A DNA stretch of 64,000 nucleotides, from contig NZ_CP113864.1 of NCBI RefSeq assembly GCF_026914285.1, positions 347,501 to 411,500 on the forward strand. Reading direction: 5' to 3'. Shown piece after piece: positions 9,699 through 18,000 of the stretch (within the stretch, counting starts at the first letter, position 1; the number at the start of each line of letters is the position of its first letter). The notes beneath the pieces are model-generated. The model worked only from the letters and a program-made list of their open reading frames with translations. It did not search any database and was not told where the DNA came from. The position numbers and the translations under genes were made by a program. This DNA is from Caldicellulosiruptor naganoensis. GTDB lineage: Bacteria > Bacillota > Thermoanaerobacteria > Caldicellulosiruptorales > Caldicellulosiruptoraceae.

Positions 9699-12017
9699 TT
9701 ACCCACTTTTAAGCTCAAAAGTTTGGGAATAATGAGAAAGTAGGATAGCTTCACCAGCCAAGAGTGTATAAATTACCTTATTTTTGGTTATTTCTACTTT
9801 TATAGTACATCCCTTGTATTTGATCTTAAATGAGATATAATCAATACCTTCAGGAAGCTTTGGGGAAAACGAAAGTAAATCCTTACCTGTTCTCATGCCA
9901 CCAAAGCCAAATACAATAGCCTGCCATGTTCCGCTCATACAGGCTGCGTGAATTCCGTCTTTTGTATTGTCGTTCAAATCCTCAAGATCCATTCTTGCAG
10001 TGTATCTAAAGTATTCATAAGCTTTTTCCAGAAGATTTAGCTCTGCAGCCAGTATACTAAAGATTGCTGGTGAGAGAGAAGAATCATGTGTGGTTATTGG
10101 TTCATAGTATTCATAGTTGTTTTTCAGATCTTCATAACTGAACTTATCTCTCAAAAGGTATATGAGTAGCAATACATCTGGCTGTTTGCAAATCTGATAC
10201 CTGTAAATATCCAAATAATGCCAGTGCAGCAGTAAAGGAAACTGATCTTCTGGTATTTTAGACAGATCAAGTTTCTTTTTATAGATAAATAAATCATCCT
10301 GGGGAATTATCTTGAGCTTAGCATTGTACGGCAGGTACATGTTATCAGCTATCTTTTTCCAAAGTTCAATTTCTTCATCTGACAGTTTAAGCTTATTACA
10401 GAGTCTTTCAAAGGCTTCTTTATCTGTTTCTTTCAGTAGATTATATAACCTTGCTGCAAATTCCAAATTCATTTGAACCATGTAGTTTGTATAAGCATTG
10501 TTGTCAACAAGTGCTGTATATTCATCAGGACCTGTTACACAAAAGATACAAAACTTTCTATCCTTTTCTTCACTAAAGTGCACTAAATCTGCATAAAATC
10601 TTGCTGATTCAAATACAATCTCTGCACCATAGTTTTTAATAAAGTCAAGGTCATCTGTTGCTTCAAAGTACTTTTTAATGGCATAGACAATATCAGCGTT
10701 TATATGATATTGCGCAGTTCCGGCTGGAAAGTAAGCTGAACACTCTTTTCCCGCAATTGTTCGCCATGGATAAAGGGCACCACGATGATGAAGTTCTTTT
10801 GCTCTTTGTCTTGCTGCATCTAATAGATTGTAGCGGTGTATTAAAAGCATTCTTGCAATTTCTGGATGCGTGTAAATAAAAAACGGCATTATATAGATTT
10901 CAGAATCCCAAAAATAATGTCCACCGTAGCCTTCTCCAGTTAAGCCTTTTGCAGCAATGTTTGAAATACCGTTTCTACCTGTTGATTGAAGCAGCGAAAA
11001 TAGGCTAAATCTTATAGCTTGCTGGATTTGGGGATCTCCTTTTACTACAACATCAGCGTTTTCCCAAAAAGCTTCCAAAAATTCTCTTTGTTCTTTCAAA
11101 AGGTTTTCAAATCCAATCTTTTTTGCCTCAAGTATTTCAGCAGCACAGCCCTCTTCAATCAAATCTTCTTCAACATCTCTTTGTGTAAAGTATGAAAAAT
11201 ATTTTGTCAAATTATATTCAACATCTTTTATTGCATCAAATTCAATCTCAAATATGACAAGATTTTTCCCTTTGTCAGCAAAAGATTTGTAGAAAAATTC
11301 TTTGATGCTCAAAACATGATCTACCATGCAGCCATACGAGAGTCTACTCTTTTTAGTTTTCTGCATTAAAAAACCATTAAGTTTATTACAGTAAGCTTTA
11401 ATTGTCTCAAAAGGAAATTTTTCTATTCCAGAACCAACCCTCACATCTTCTGTCTCAAGTAGATTTGAAGAGTTTCCTTCTATTTTGCTTACAATTTTTA
11501 TTCTGCCAGAAAAATTGAGAGGTTTTATTCTAATATTGATTGCTCCCAAATGCTGTCTTTTAAAACATGCAAGCCGCTCAAATATGATATAAATTTTCTT
11601 GCCGCTGTTAGATTCCCAGATTATCTTGCGCATAAACGTTCCGTTTCTCATATCAAGTTTTCTCACATGTTTGTCAATTTTTCCACTGAATAGATTAAAT
11701 TTTTCACCATCAATTGTTATTTCAAATGTCTTTACATCAGCCACATTTACCATTGCTTCGCCACGCTTTGCAAATCCATATCCACCCTCTGGATAAGTTA
11801 TATCATACTCTTCATAAAAGCCGTTAATATATGTTGCTTTAAAGCTCTGGCTTTTGTCAGGAAAATCTTCATCCAAGTTTCCCCTCAGGCCCAGATATCC
11901 ATTTGCAACTGTAAATATGGTCTCAAGCATAAAATTCTTTTCAGGATGAAATCCCTCTTCTATTATGTTCCACTCATCTGGCAAAAATATAGGTTCCTTT
12001 TTGGGAAGCTTTCTCAA
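9699..12017 (-). CDS. GH65 alpha-glucoside phosphorylase (second paralogue)
   Basis: 772 residues, divergent from the importer direction. Motifs: VANGYLGLRGN, GEGYGGHYFWDSEIYIMPFF, general-acid region GPDEYTALVDNNAYTN, KQPDVLLLIYLL and HAACMSGTWQAIVFGFGG. The acid-loop sequence differs clearly from that of the first GH65 (GPDEFHEHCNNNAYTN), so the two enzymes probably differ in disaccharide linkage preference. Start codon TTG at 12017, chosen for AAAGGAG 8 bases upstream and good N-terminal match to the family. A -10 like TATAAT is at 12071-12066 on this strand; a palindromic operator is at 12123-12141. Kojibiose, nigerose and trehalose phosphorylase are all possible activities. Confidence 0.92.
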   Translation of the reverse strand: MRKLPKKEPIFLPDEWNIIEEGFHPEKNFMLETIFTVANGYLGLRGNLDEDFPDKSQSFKATYINGFYEEYDITYPEGGYGFAKRGEAMVNVADVKTFEITIDGEKFNLFSGKIDKHVRKLDMRNGTFMRKIIWESNSGKKIYIIFERLACFKRQHLGAINIRIKPLNFSGRIKIVSKIEGNSSNLLETEDVRVGSGIEKFPFETIKAYCNKLNGFLMQKTKKSRLSYGCMVDHVLSIKEFFYKSFADKGKNLVIFEIEFDAIKDVEYNLTKYFSYFTQRDVEEDLIEEGCAAEILEAKKIGFENLLKEQREFLEAFWENADVVVKGDPQIQQAIRFSLFSLLQSTGRNGISNIAAKGLTGEGYGGHYFWDSEIYIMPFFIYTHPEIARMLLIHRYNLLDAARQRAKELHHRGALYPWRTIAGKECSAYFPAGTAQYHINADIVYAIKKYFEATDDLDFIKNYGAEIVFESARFYADLVHFSEEKDRKFCIFCVTGPDEYTALVDNNAYTNYMVQMNLEFAARLYNLLKETDKEAFERLCNKLKLSDEEIELWKKIADNMYLPYNAKLKIIPQDDLFIYKKKLDLSKIPEDQFPLLLHWHYLDIYRYQICKQPDVLLLIYLLRDKFSYEDLKNNYEYYEPITTHDSSLSPAIFSILAAELNLLEKAYEYFRYTARMDLEDLNDNTKDGIHAACMSGTWQAIVFGFGGMRTGKDLLSFSPKLPEGIDYISFKIKYKGCTIKVEITKNKVIYTLLAGEAILLSHYSQTFELKSG

Positions 12018-12122
12018 GCTGGATTCTCCTTTCGCAGCAAAATCTTTTTTATGTAATCATACCTTATTATAATTTTACAGTAAATAGCTGGAAGTTACTT
12101 TTTAAATATGTTTTGGGAATGC

Positions 12123-12141
12123 TACCGAAATATTTTCGGTA
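12123..12141. promoter_or_regulatory. Putative LacI-family operator (second GH65)
   Basis: TACCGAAA-TAT-TTTCGGTA, a perfect inverted repeat with 8-bp arms. It closely matches the site at 5348-5366. It lies about 50 bp upstream of the -10 of the GH65 gene on the minus strand. Its likely binder is the regulator at 8550-9569. Confidence 0.65.
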
Positions 12142-12543
12142 AAATTACATTCAAATAAAGCACAGAAAAAATATTCTTGCTTGTGAGCTACTATATTTGA
12201 CATGGGAAATAATACAAGGTTTACTTGGTAGCCACCGAGGTTTGCTTATGTTTAATTGTGGAAGCGAAAGAAAATTGTAGAAATTTCAAGATATTTGGAG
12301 AAAGGAAAATTTTATATTGAAAAATTAAGTTTTATGTCAAGAAATTAGTTAAAAAAAGGGTTGACAGTATAAAGATGCGTGAGATAAGATTTACACATAA
12401 ATTCCAGTGTATAGGTTAACAAAAAGAAAAGTTTTAGTACAAAATTTTATAAAAAAGATGGTAGCTCAATTAAAATACTAATGAATAAATTGATGGACGA
12501 AATGATGAAATATTACATGGAAGGGTAATGGAGAGATATTAAG
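12142..12543. other. Intergenic stretch, weak promoter only
   Basis: AT-rich DNA without a supported gene. TTGACA at 12361-12366 and TAAGAT at 12385-12390 (18-bp spacer) may form a promoter for the small gene at 12544. It marks the boundary between the sugar locus and the accessory island. Confidence 0.35.
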
Positions 12544-12771
12544 ATGCGTGGCAAGGAAATAGAAATTGGTGGCAAGAAGTTAGTGGTTACGAATGAGATT
12601 TTAAAGAGTACAGGGGGTAAGATATACTTTATTGTAGATTTTGAGACCAAGTTTGAAGAGCCTGACATATCTAAAATTCCTGTAAGAGCAGTTGAGATTA
12701 AGACAAATGAAGAGGAGTATCTTTTGAGGAGATACAATATTGTAGTAGGAGAGATAGAGAGGCAATGTTAA
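12544..12771 (+). CDS. Small protein of unknown function
   Basis: 75 residues, charged, no membrane segment or signal peptide. N-terminus MRGKEIEIGGKKLVV and a C-terminal YLLRRYNIVVGEIERQC; predicted mostly beta. I do not recognise the family. A ggagag sequence lies 8 bases before the ATG. The next short frame starts inside its last codons (12765), suggesting translational coupling. It opens the accessory island. Confidence 0.55.
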   Translation: MRGKEIEIGGKKLVVTNEILKSTGGKIYFIVDFETKFEEPDISKIPVRAVEIKTNEEEYLLRRYNIVVGEIERQC

Positions 12772-12905
12772 AAATAGGTTTTAATGGCAGGTATAAGGTA
12801 TTACATTTTACCGATGGGATAGGTGGTTATATTATAGGGAGACTTGTCAAGAATTTTGTGTTTCCAATTTATAACGTAAGTTGTAAAGTTGGGTTATGTT
12901 ATTGA
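12765..12905 (+). CDS. Possible small ORF coupled to previous gene
   Basis: 46 codons beginning MLKIGFNGRYKVLHFTDG, overlapping the end of the preceding gene and preceded by agagagg. Length and lack of recognised homology make it uncertain; it may be the remaining start of a longer, broken gene. The 265 bases that follow hold short minus-strand frames (for example ISEKAEFYSVHMKYPEEL near 13100) that look like decayed coding DNA but cannot be assigned. Confidence 0.3.
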   Translation: MLKIGFNGRYKVLHFTDGIGGYIIGRLVKNFVFPIYNVSCKVGLCY

Positions 12906-13171
12906 TGCATTTTCTAATACTGGGAACTCCATTTTTCCATTTTGTACGGCGTAAGTTCTCTTCTTGTTCCGTAAATATTAATTTCTAAGACTTTGGCAGC
13001 ATTGATATATCCAACTGAATTTACTTTTTTACTTTTCAATCATGCTATTTACACAAAGGCGGCGTTTGTGGATAAGAATATGCTTTCTTAATTCCTCAGG
13101 GTATTTCATATGAACAGAATAAAACTCTGCTTTTTCTGATATTGCAGCAATAAAATCGAGGTGGTGATGCA

Positions 13172-13342
13172 ATGCTTCATTTAGAAGTTTATAAAGGTGA
13201 TAGTAGTAGACCTCTTACTCAAAGAAATAACAAAACTTACAAATATGTTCCAGATATAAATTATGAGCGCAGAAGCGATTTAATAAATCCAATGGATGTA
13301 CTAAAATTAAAAACAAAAAGTGAAAAGGATGTTAAAAAATGA
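13172..13342 (+). CDS. Small unknown protein (56 aa)
   Basis: MLHLEVYKGDSSRPLTQRNN at the start, very polar, basic C-terminus ending SEKDVKK. A strong ribosome site gaggtgg lies 7 bases before the ATG. Its stop overlaps the ATG of the next gene (ATGA at 13339), the usual sign of an operon. It is too short to place in a family. The overlap and ribosome site are the main support. Confidence 0.5.
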   Translation: MLHLEVYKGDSSRPLTQRNNKTYKYVPDINYERRSDLINPMDVLKLKTKSEKDVKK

Positions 13343-14122
13343 AAAAAAAGAGCATTTGTGCTTCTATCAATTTTTGTCGGAATAACAATTATTGCTGTGG
13401 GAATGTTTTTAATCTTTAAAGATGACCTTTTTGTTTTTAGAAATAACAAGCATATTTATGCAAAAGGTGAGCCAGTTTTGGTAGAATTAAAATATGAATT
13501 TGCAAGGGAAGAATTGATAAAAAAAGTAGGAAAACCCAAAAAGGTTAAGAAAGAATGGTGGGGTGCTTATGGTGATTATGTAGAATATTGTTACTATGAT
13601 TGGGGTAGCATTATATTAGCACCAGGTGTTAAAAAGAATTCATATTATGTAATAGACGCAGAGATTAACAAGAGAGGAATAAAAGGACCGAGAGGAATTG
13701 AAGTAGGAGATAGTTATAAAAGAGTGATAAATAAATTTAGATATAGTCCAGAAAAAATTGGTGGTGTAGAATATCTATACTGTATCAAACCAAAAACAAG
13801 CAACAAAGATAACACCCATGGTTTAAAATTTGATTCTACTAATGATATCGAGCAATATGGTAGTATAATCTATAACGAAAAAGGTGAAATTGACAGCATT
13901 TATTACCAAGACAGTTCCTATTATAAAATTGAATTTAAAATATCAAAAGGCAGAGTAAAGCAAATTGTGGTACATTATCATGATACTTGAGAAGGTGAAA
14001 TCAAAGCATATCCAATTGAAATCAAAATTGATGGTAAAGAGAAAATAAGTTGTTTTGTCATTAATTATATACCAAAAGATAGTTCATTTTGTGAGACTAT
14101 AAATAATTTTGTGAAAATATGA
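13339..14122 (+). pseudogene. Membrane-anchored unknown protein, frameshift and internal stop
   Basis: The natural start is ATG 13339, overlapping the previous stop. An A-run of eight just after it is one base too long; with seven the N-terminus becomes MKKRAFVLLSIFVGITIIAVGMF, a single membrane anchor or signal segment. The body has two related stretches, LIKKVGKPKKVKK and IEVGDSYKRVINKF, reminiscent of BamE/SmpA-like repeats, which is only a suggestion. An in-frame TGA at 13988-13990 interrupts it; coding-like sequence (EIKAYPIEIKIDGKEKISCF) continues to TGA 14120-14122. The last dozen codons are supplied by an IS256-type end (from 14093), so the original C-terminus is lost. Without correction translation could begin at GTG 13358 and end at 13990. 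Confidence 0.55.
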
Positions 14123-14176
14123 AGTCCTCCATCTTGGTAAGAACCAGAATATAAACAAGAATATAAGAGATGGAGT
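14093..14176. mobile_element. Solo IS256-type terminal fragment
   Basis: About 84 bases starting GAGACTATAAATAATTTTGTG are collinear, at roughly 80 percent by eye, with the inverse of the right end of the decayed IS256-type element at 19398-20928, including the internal cctcc...cttggtaagaa hairpin arms. No transposase is attached. It is read as a leftover end after deletion of the rest of an element. Confidence 0.65.
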
Positions 14177-14197
14177 TTTTTTTATTTATTTTTTAGG

Positions 14198-14360
14198 GGT
14201 TGTTGAATAAAAGATATTAACTTTGAACTTTAATGTACATGGAAATATTTTTTACTATTGTATTTTGTTAGGTATTTCCTGAATTAAAACTAAATATGAA
14301 GTAACTTTTTCTTTTGTTACCATGTTTACTCTATATGGCTATTTCTGTTATTCAACAACC
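14198..14360. mobile_element. MITE-like element, 163 bp
   Basis: Perfect 13-bp terminal inverted repeats GGTTGTTGAATAA (14198-14210) and TTATTCAACAACC (14348-14360), with similarity extending several bases inward. There is no coding capacity. The size and termini fit an internally deleted insertion sequence mobilised in trans. No clear target duplication is seen. It lies directly beside the solo IS256-type end. Confidence 0.55.
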
Positions 14361-14484
14361 TCATCAGTAATTTTAAAACATTACAAACCATTTAATTAGT
14401 TTTCGCCTTAACTTCCGTTTATATTTTGCATATTAAACAAATTTAGTAACAAATATATGAAAAAATTCATCAATATTATATATT

Positions 14485-14554
<70 letters not shown>

Positions 14555-14557
14555 GGA

Positions 14558-14563
14558 TATAAT
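14558..14563 (+). promoter_or_regulatory. Candidate -10 box of toxin-like gene
   Basis: TATAAT 34 bases ahead of the ATG at 14597. Seventeen bases upstream is pure T from the poly(T) tract, so no normal -35 exists; an UP-element-like effect of the T tract is possible. Confidence 0.4.
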
Positions 14564-14596
14564 CAAACAAAAATTGAGAAACGAGGAGTGAGGGGT

Positions 14597-15981
14597 ATGA
14601 GTAGTAAAATTATTACGAATTATAACCTGATTAAGAATACTCACAACAATATTTAAGGTCAATAGTTCCAATCATAGTGTTTCTGCACGATCGCTTTCAA
14701 CAGGTTGGATTGTGCCTAATAAACCTTCTGTGCAGTCTACTGCTGCATACAAAGTTACACTTTCAAACACTTCTTTGCAAAAAGCTTCTACCAGCAGTAA
14801 AACTCATGGTTCGAATACACGAAATAGTGGAGGAATTTTGGGTATTTTTTCAAATATCAAAAAAGATATTAGTGACACTGCAAAAAGTATTCAGAACAAA
14901 GTCAACAATTTTGTAAAATCTACAGTTTCAAATTTGAATAACACAGTTAAAACAGTAGAGCACAAAATTTCTTCAGTAGTAAAATCAACTGGGAAAAAAT
15001 TAGAGACCGTTGCAAAAGATATTAAAGAAGGTTTGAAAAAAGCTGTAGATGTTACAACAACAAATAGTATTTCTGTTGTAGGGAATAAAACTATAAAAAA
15101 GAGAAAAAATAACCTTGAATGTAGCAGGCAACAAAATGTATCTAAAATTTACATCTTCAGTAAGTGGAGAAGTAGGAGTTGAGAAGACTTCACAGTACAA
15201 AGCAAATACAAAGAAGGCTTCTGGTGTTGTTGAGCACAGCAATTCTGGTAAATTGAATTTGGAATTAGAGAAGGGAAAAATTAGCAAGAGTTTTGAGACT
15301 ATCACGAGTACGAAAGTTAATGATAAAACTGAAATTGTAGGTAATGTAACAGTTAACAAAAGGGGTGCTGAGGTTGCAGGTGGAACAAAACTGGTGCTTT
15401 TGAAGACACATAATCAGGAAGTTAATGTAACAGTTGGGGGAGCAGTAAAGGACAATAGAAAAGCTGAAATAAATTTAGCTAAGGTAACTCATTCTTTATC
15501 AACAGGTAAGATAACTTCCGAAAAAAGCGTAGGGTTAAGCATTGATGAGAAAAGTTTTAATAAGATAAAGACCACTATGCAGGGTGTATGGCTCGCAGTA
15601 CCAAATGCTACAAAGTTTAAGATAGGAGTTGCTGTTGGAGTTTTCAAAGGGGCTGTAAATACTGCAAAGAGTTTAGTTGATGTTGTAACTCATCCAAAAC
15701 AGATTGTAGAAGGGGTAGAAGTGGTAGTTAAACATCCTCAGGCAGCATTAAAATATGTAGAGCAATCTGTTGCTAAGGCAAAGAAAGAATTTGTAAATGG
15801 TGATGCTTACAAAAAAGGAGAAATGGTAGGGAAAGCACTGTTTGAAGTAGGGGTTAGTATAGCAGGTACCAAAGGATTAGATAAGTTAGCAAAGGCAGCC
15901 AAAGTATCTGGTAATTTAGGAAAACTTAAAAAAGTATTTGATGTTACGACAAAAGTGGCAAAACCAGCTTTTGGTTATTAA
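14597..15981 (+). pseudogene. Polymorphic-toxin-like protein without toxin tip, two frameshifts
   Basis: Start ATG 14597 after gaggagtgagggg. Two single-base excesses break the frame: TTT at 14652-14654 (removing one T gives NNIKVNSSNHSVSARS) and the A-run 15095-15100 (removing one A gives TIKREKITLNVAGNKM). Corrected length is about 460 residues. Residues about 95-165 form a Lys/Val-rich coiled coil (IKKDISDTAKSIQNKV and similar). The middle is beta-rich. The C-terminal 110 residues, with FKGAVNTAKSLVDVVTHPKQ and NGDAYKKGEMVGKALFEVG then GTKGLDKLAKAAK, match the pre-toxin linker seen before toxin domains in Gram-positive LXG/WXG-type polymorphic toxins. The protein stops right after this linker, so no toxin domain is encoded. 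No neighbouring immunity gene is identified. Confidence 0.6.
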
Positions 15982-15987
15982 ATCTTT

Positions 15988-16019
15988 GCACACAGAGCTT
16001 TGCAAAGAGCTCTGTGTGC
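15988..16019 (+). terminator. Terminator after toxin-like gene
   Basis: Perfect 12-bp stem GCACACAGAGCT / AGCTCTGTGTGC with an 8-nt loop, followed by tttgt. Very stable; the T-tail is short. Confidence 0.75.
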
Positions 16020-16096
16020 TTTGTATTGAAGAGAGTAATTGCTTTTTGATAAAATATACCCGGTAAAAAAGTTTGTAGTAAGAAGGGGAATGAGAG

Positions 16097-17221
16097 TTGA
16101 AAAGGATGAGGAAAAGCAGGAAGTGGCTGATAATTGGATTGATAGGTTTAATACTGGTTTATTTTGGATTTAGATTTTTTTCAAACAGATATATCATTGT
16201 AGATGACAAAGTTATAATGAACACTTTGTCAATAGATGATACACTTAGTGTGATAAATGGGATGATAGATAGGGGGGAGTATAATAATGCTGCAGCTCTT
16301 GCCAAATGGATTGTTAAAAATGCTAAAACTTCTGATGGTAAAATTAGTGGTTATTTCAAAATGTGTGAAATAGCCAATCTGATAGGTAATCCGATGATGG
16401 AGGAATATTATGCAGACCTTGCTTTGAAGCAGTTAAACAGTGATACCTCATTGTGGGTTAAAAAGGTTGCTTATTTTTATAAAGGTGTAGCAGTTGGGAA
16501 GAGAAGTCAGGAACTTGGTGAGATAAAAAGAATGAGTGAAGCTGTTTACTGGATAAAAATGTCTTTAAATATTAATGACTTGGATGAGCCTAAAACAACC
16601 TGGGATTTTAATGGACGAGCATATTATTCACTTGGGGTAATATATATAGAAGCATATGGAAATTACCAAAAAGCACTTGAATACATAGAAAAGTTTTTGC
16701 AACTTGTTAAGGAGGATAAAGAGAATGAATTTTTAAGAGAGTATATTGAGCTATTATCATACTCAGGGAATTGCTATTATGAATTGGGTATGAAGGATAA
16801 ATTAAGAGAAGTGTATGATATCTGGAAAAAGAATTATCCCAAGTACAAGGATTATTTTAAGAATTATAAATTTCAATTGAAAAAGTTAGAATTTCTTAAC
16901 AAACTAATTGATGGCAAATATAAAGAGGCAGAAGAGATTATGAAGAAAGAAGATCCAGAGTATTTAGGGATTTACTATTATCGAAAGGTAGGAGATATTG
17001 AAAAAGGCAAGAAAGCGTTGATAGGTTTTGGGAAGAGTAATATACAACTTTATCCATTTCCATTTTTTCAGAGGTGGGTAAAAGAGTTTAAGCTAAGTGA
17101 GGAAGAGAAGAAAGAACTTGAGGTTATGTGGAAAAGATGGGTTGAGGAAAACAGAAAGAAGTGTATGACTACAAATGTACTTAGAAGTGATAAAGAGATA
17201 GCAAAGAGGGGTTGGAAATAA
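16097..17221 (+). CDS. Membrane-anchored tetratricopeptide-like protein, unknown function
   Basis: 374 residues. TTG start with agaagggg 9 bases ahead (an ATG three codons on is the alternative). One N-terminal membrane helix (WLIIGLIGLILVYFGF), the rest outside or inside the membrane depending on topology. Helical repeat pairs such as MIDRGEYNNAAALAKWIVKN, AYYSLGVIYIEAYGNYQKAL and GNCYYELGMKDKLREVYDIW suggest tetratricopeptide-type folding, usually a protein-binding scaffold. The following gene starts within its stop codon (TAATG), so the two are translationally coupled. No known partner can be named. Confidence 0.65.
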   Translation: MKRMRKSRKWLIIGLIGLILVYFGFRFFSNRYIIVDDKVIMNTLSIDDTLSVINGMIDRGEYNNAAALAKWIVKNAKTSDGKISGYFKMCEIANLIGNPMMEEYYADLALKQLNSDTSLWVKKVAYFYKGVAVGKRSQELGEIKRMSEAVYWIKMSLNINDLDEPKTTWDFNGRAYYSLGVIYIEAYGNYQKALEYIEKFLQLVKEDKENEFLREYIELLSYSGNCYYELGMKDKLREVYDIWKKNYPKYKDYFKNYKFQLKKLEFLNKLIDGKYKEAEEIMKKEDPEYLGIYYYRKVGDIEKGKKALIGFGKSNIQLYPFPFFQRWVKEFKLSEEEKKELEVMWKRWVEENRKKCMTTNVLRSDKEIAKRGWK

Positions 17222-17896
17222 TGAGGTACAGGTTTGAATGCACATTTTTAGAAGCAGAGAGAGTTTATTTAGAAATCATATCAGAGAAGACAGGGAAAAA
17301 ATATATTCCGATGACAAGAGGAGATGATAGTTTTGTGTTGTGAGCTGGATTTGAATCCTTCTGATATTTATAGATACATTTTTGTAATTGACGACAATAT
17401 AAGGCTGATAGACTGGGCAGCACCGTTTACACTGCCAACAGAAGACGGGCAGATATTTTCCTGCATAGCTATAAATGCCAGCGGAGAAATCTTAACATAT
17501 GATTTTGAACCAAGTATATATGTTAAAGACTTTGGCTTTTGCAGTGATACAGTTGAAAGTGGGGAGTTAATTTATAAAAGAGCTTTTTCAAGGAGAGACG
17601 AGAAGGTATGTGTGAGGATTGAATATAAAGATGTTTTGGGTTTTCATCAAAGCAGTATACTTTGGTATAAGCCTAATGGGGAATTTTTTGTTCAAAGCAG
17701 TGGTATTGTTTGGAGCGATGATGAGAGAATGGACAACATAACTGAGTGGCATTACATACAGATAAGCGATGAAATGCCTACAGGTAAGTGGAAAGTAAAG
17801 TTTTTTATTGATGGATTGTACATCTTGGAAGACTATTTTGTGATAACTCCAGGTGTATATGGCGTAGAATCAGGTATATTAAAAACAAACGTATAA
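17221..17896 (+). pseudogene. Unknown protein, frameshifted
   Basis: Coupled to the gene before it by a TAATG overlap. The first frame (MRYRFECTFLEAERVYLEI) ends at TGA 17341-17343; removing one base of the tt at about 17338 joins it to the frame that continues CELDLNPSDIYRYIFVIDDN and runs to 17896. The C-terminal half (WYKPNGEFFVQ, WHYIQISDEMPTGKWKVKFF) looks like a beta-sandwich with a typical Ig/fibronectin-like GKWKVKFFIDG strand pair. No family is recognised. Either a real frameshift or a sequencing error. Confidence 0.5.
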
Positions 17897-18000
17897 AGCC
17901 AAAAAGTAGTCTTTACCAACGTATTACAGACAACATAGCTCAAATAGTGGAGTAATAAGAAGGCATTACTACAAACTTTTATGTGGAGGTGTATGACATA

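Noticed and set aside
12906-13171. Minus-strand gene (fragments such as AAISEKAEFYSVHMKYPEEL)
   Set aside because: Frames are short and broken, no start or ribosome site, and no family recognised.
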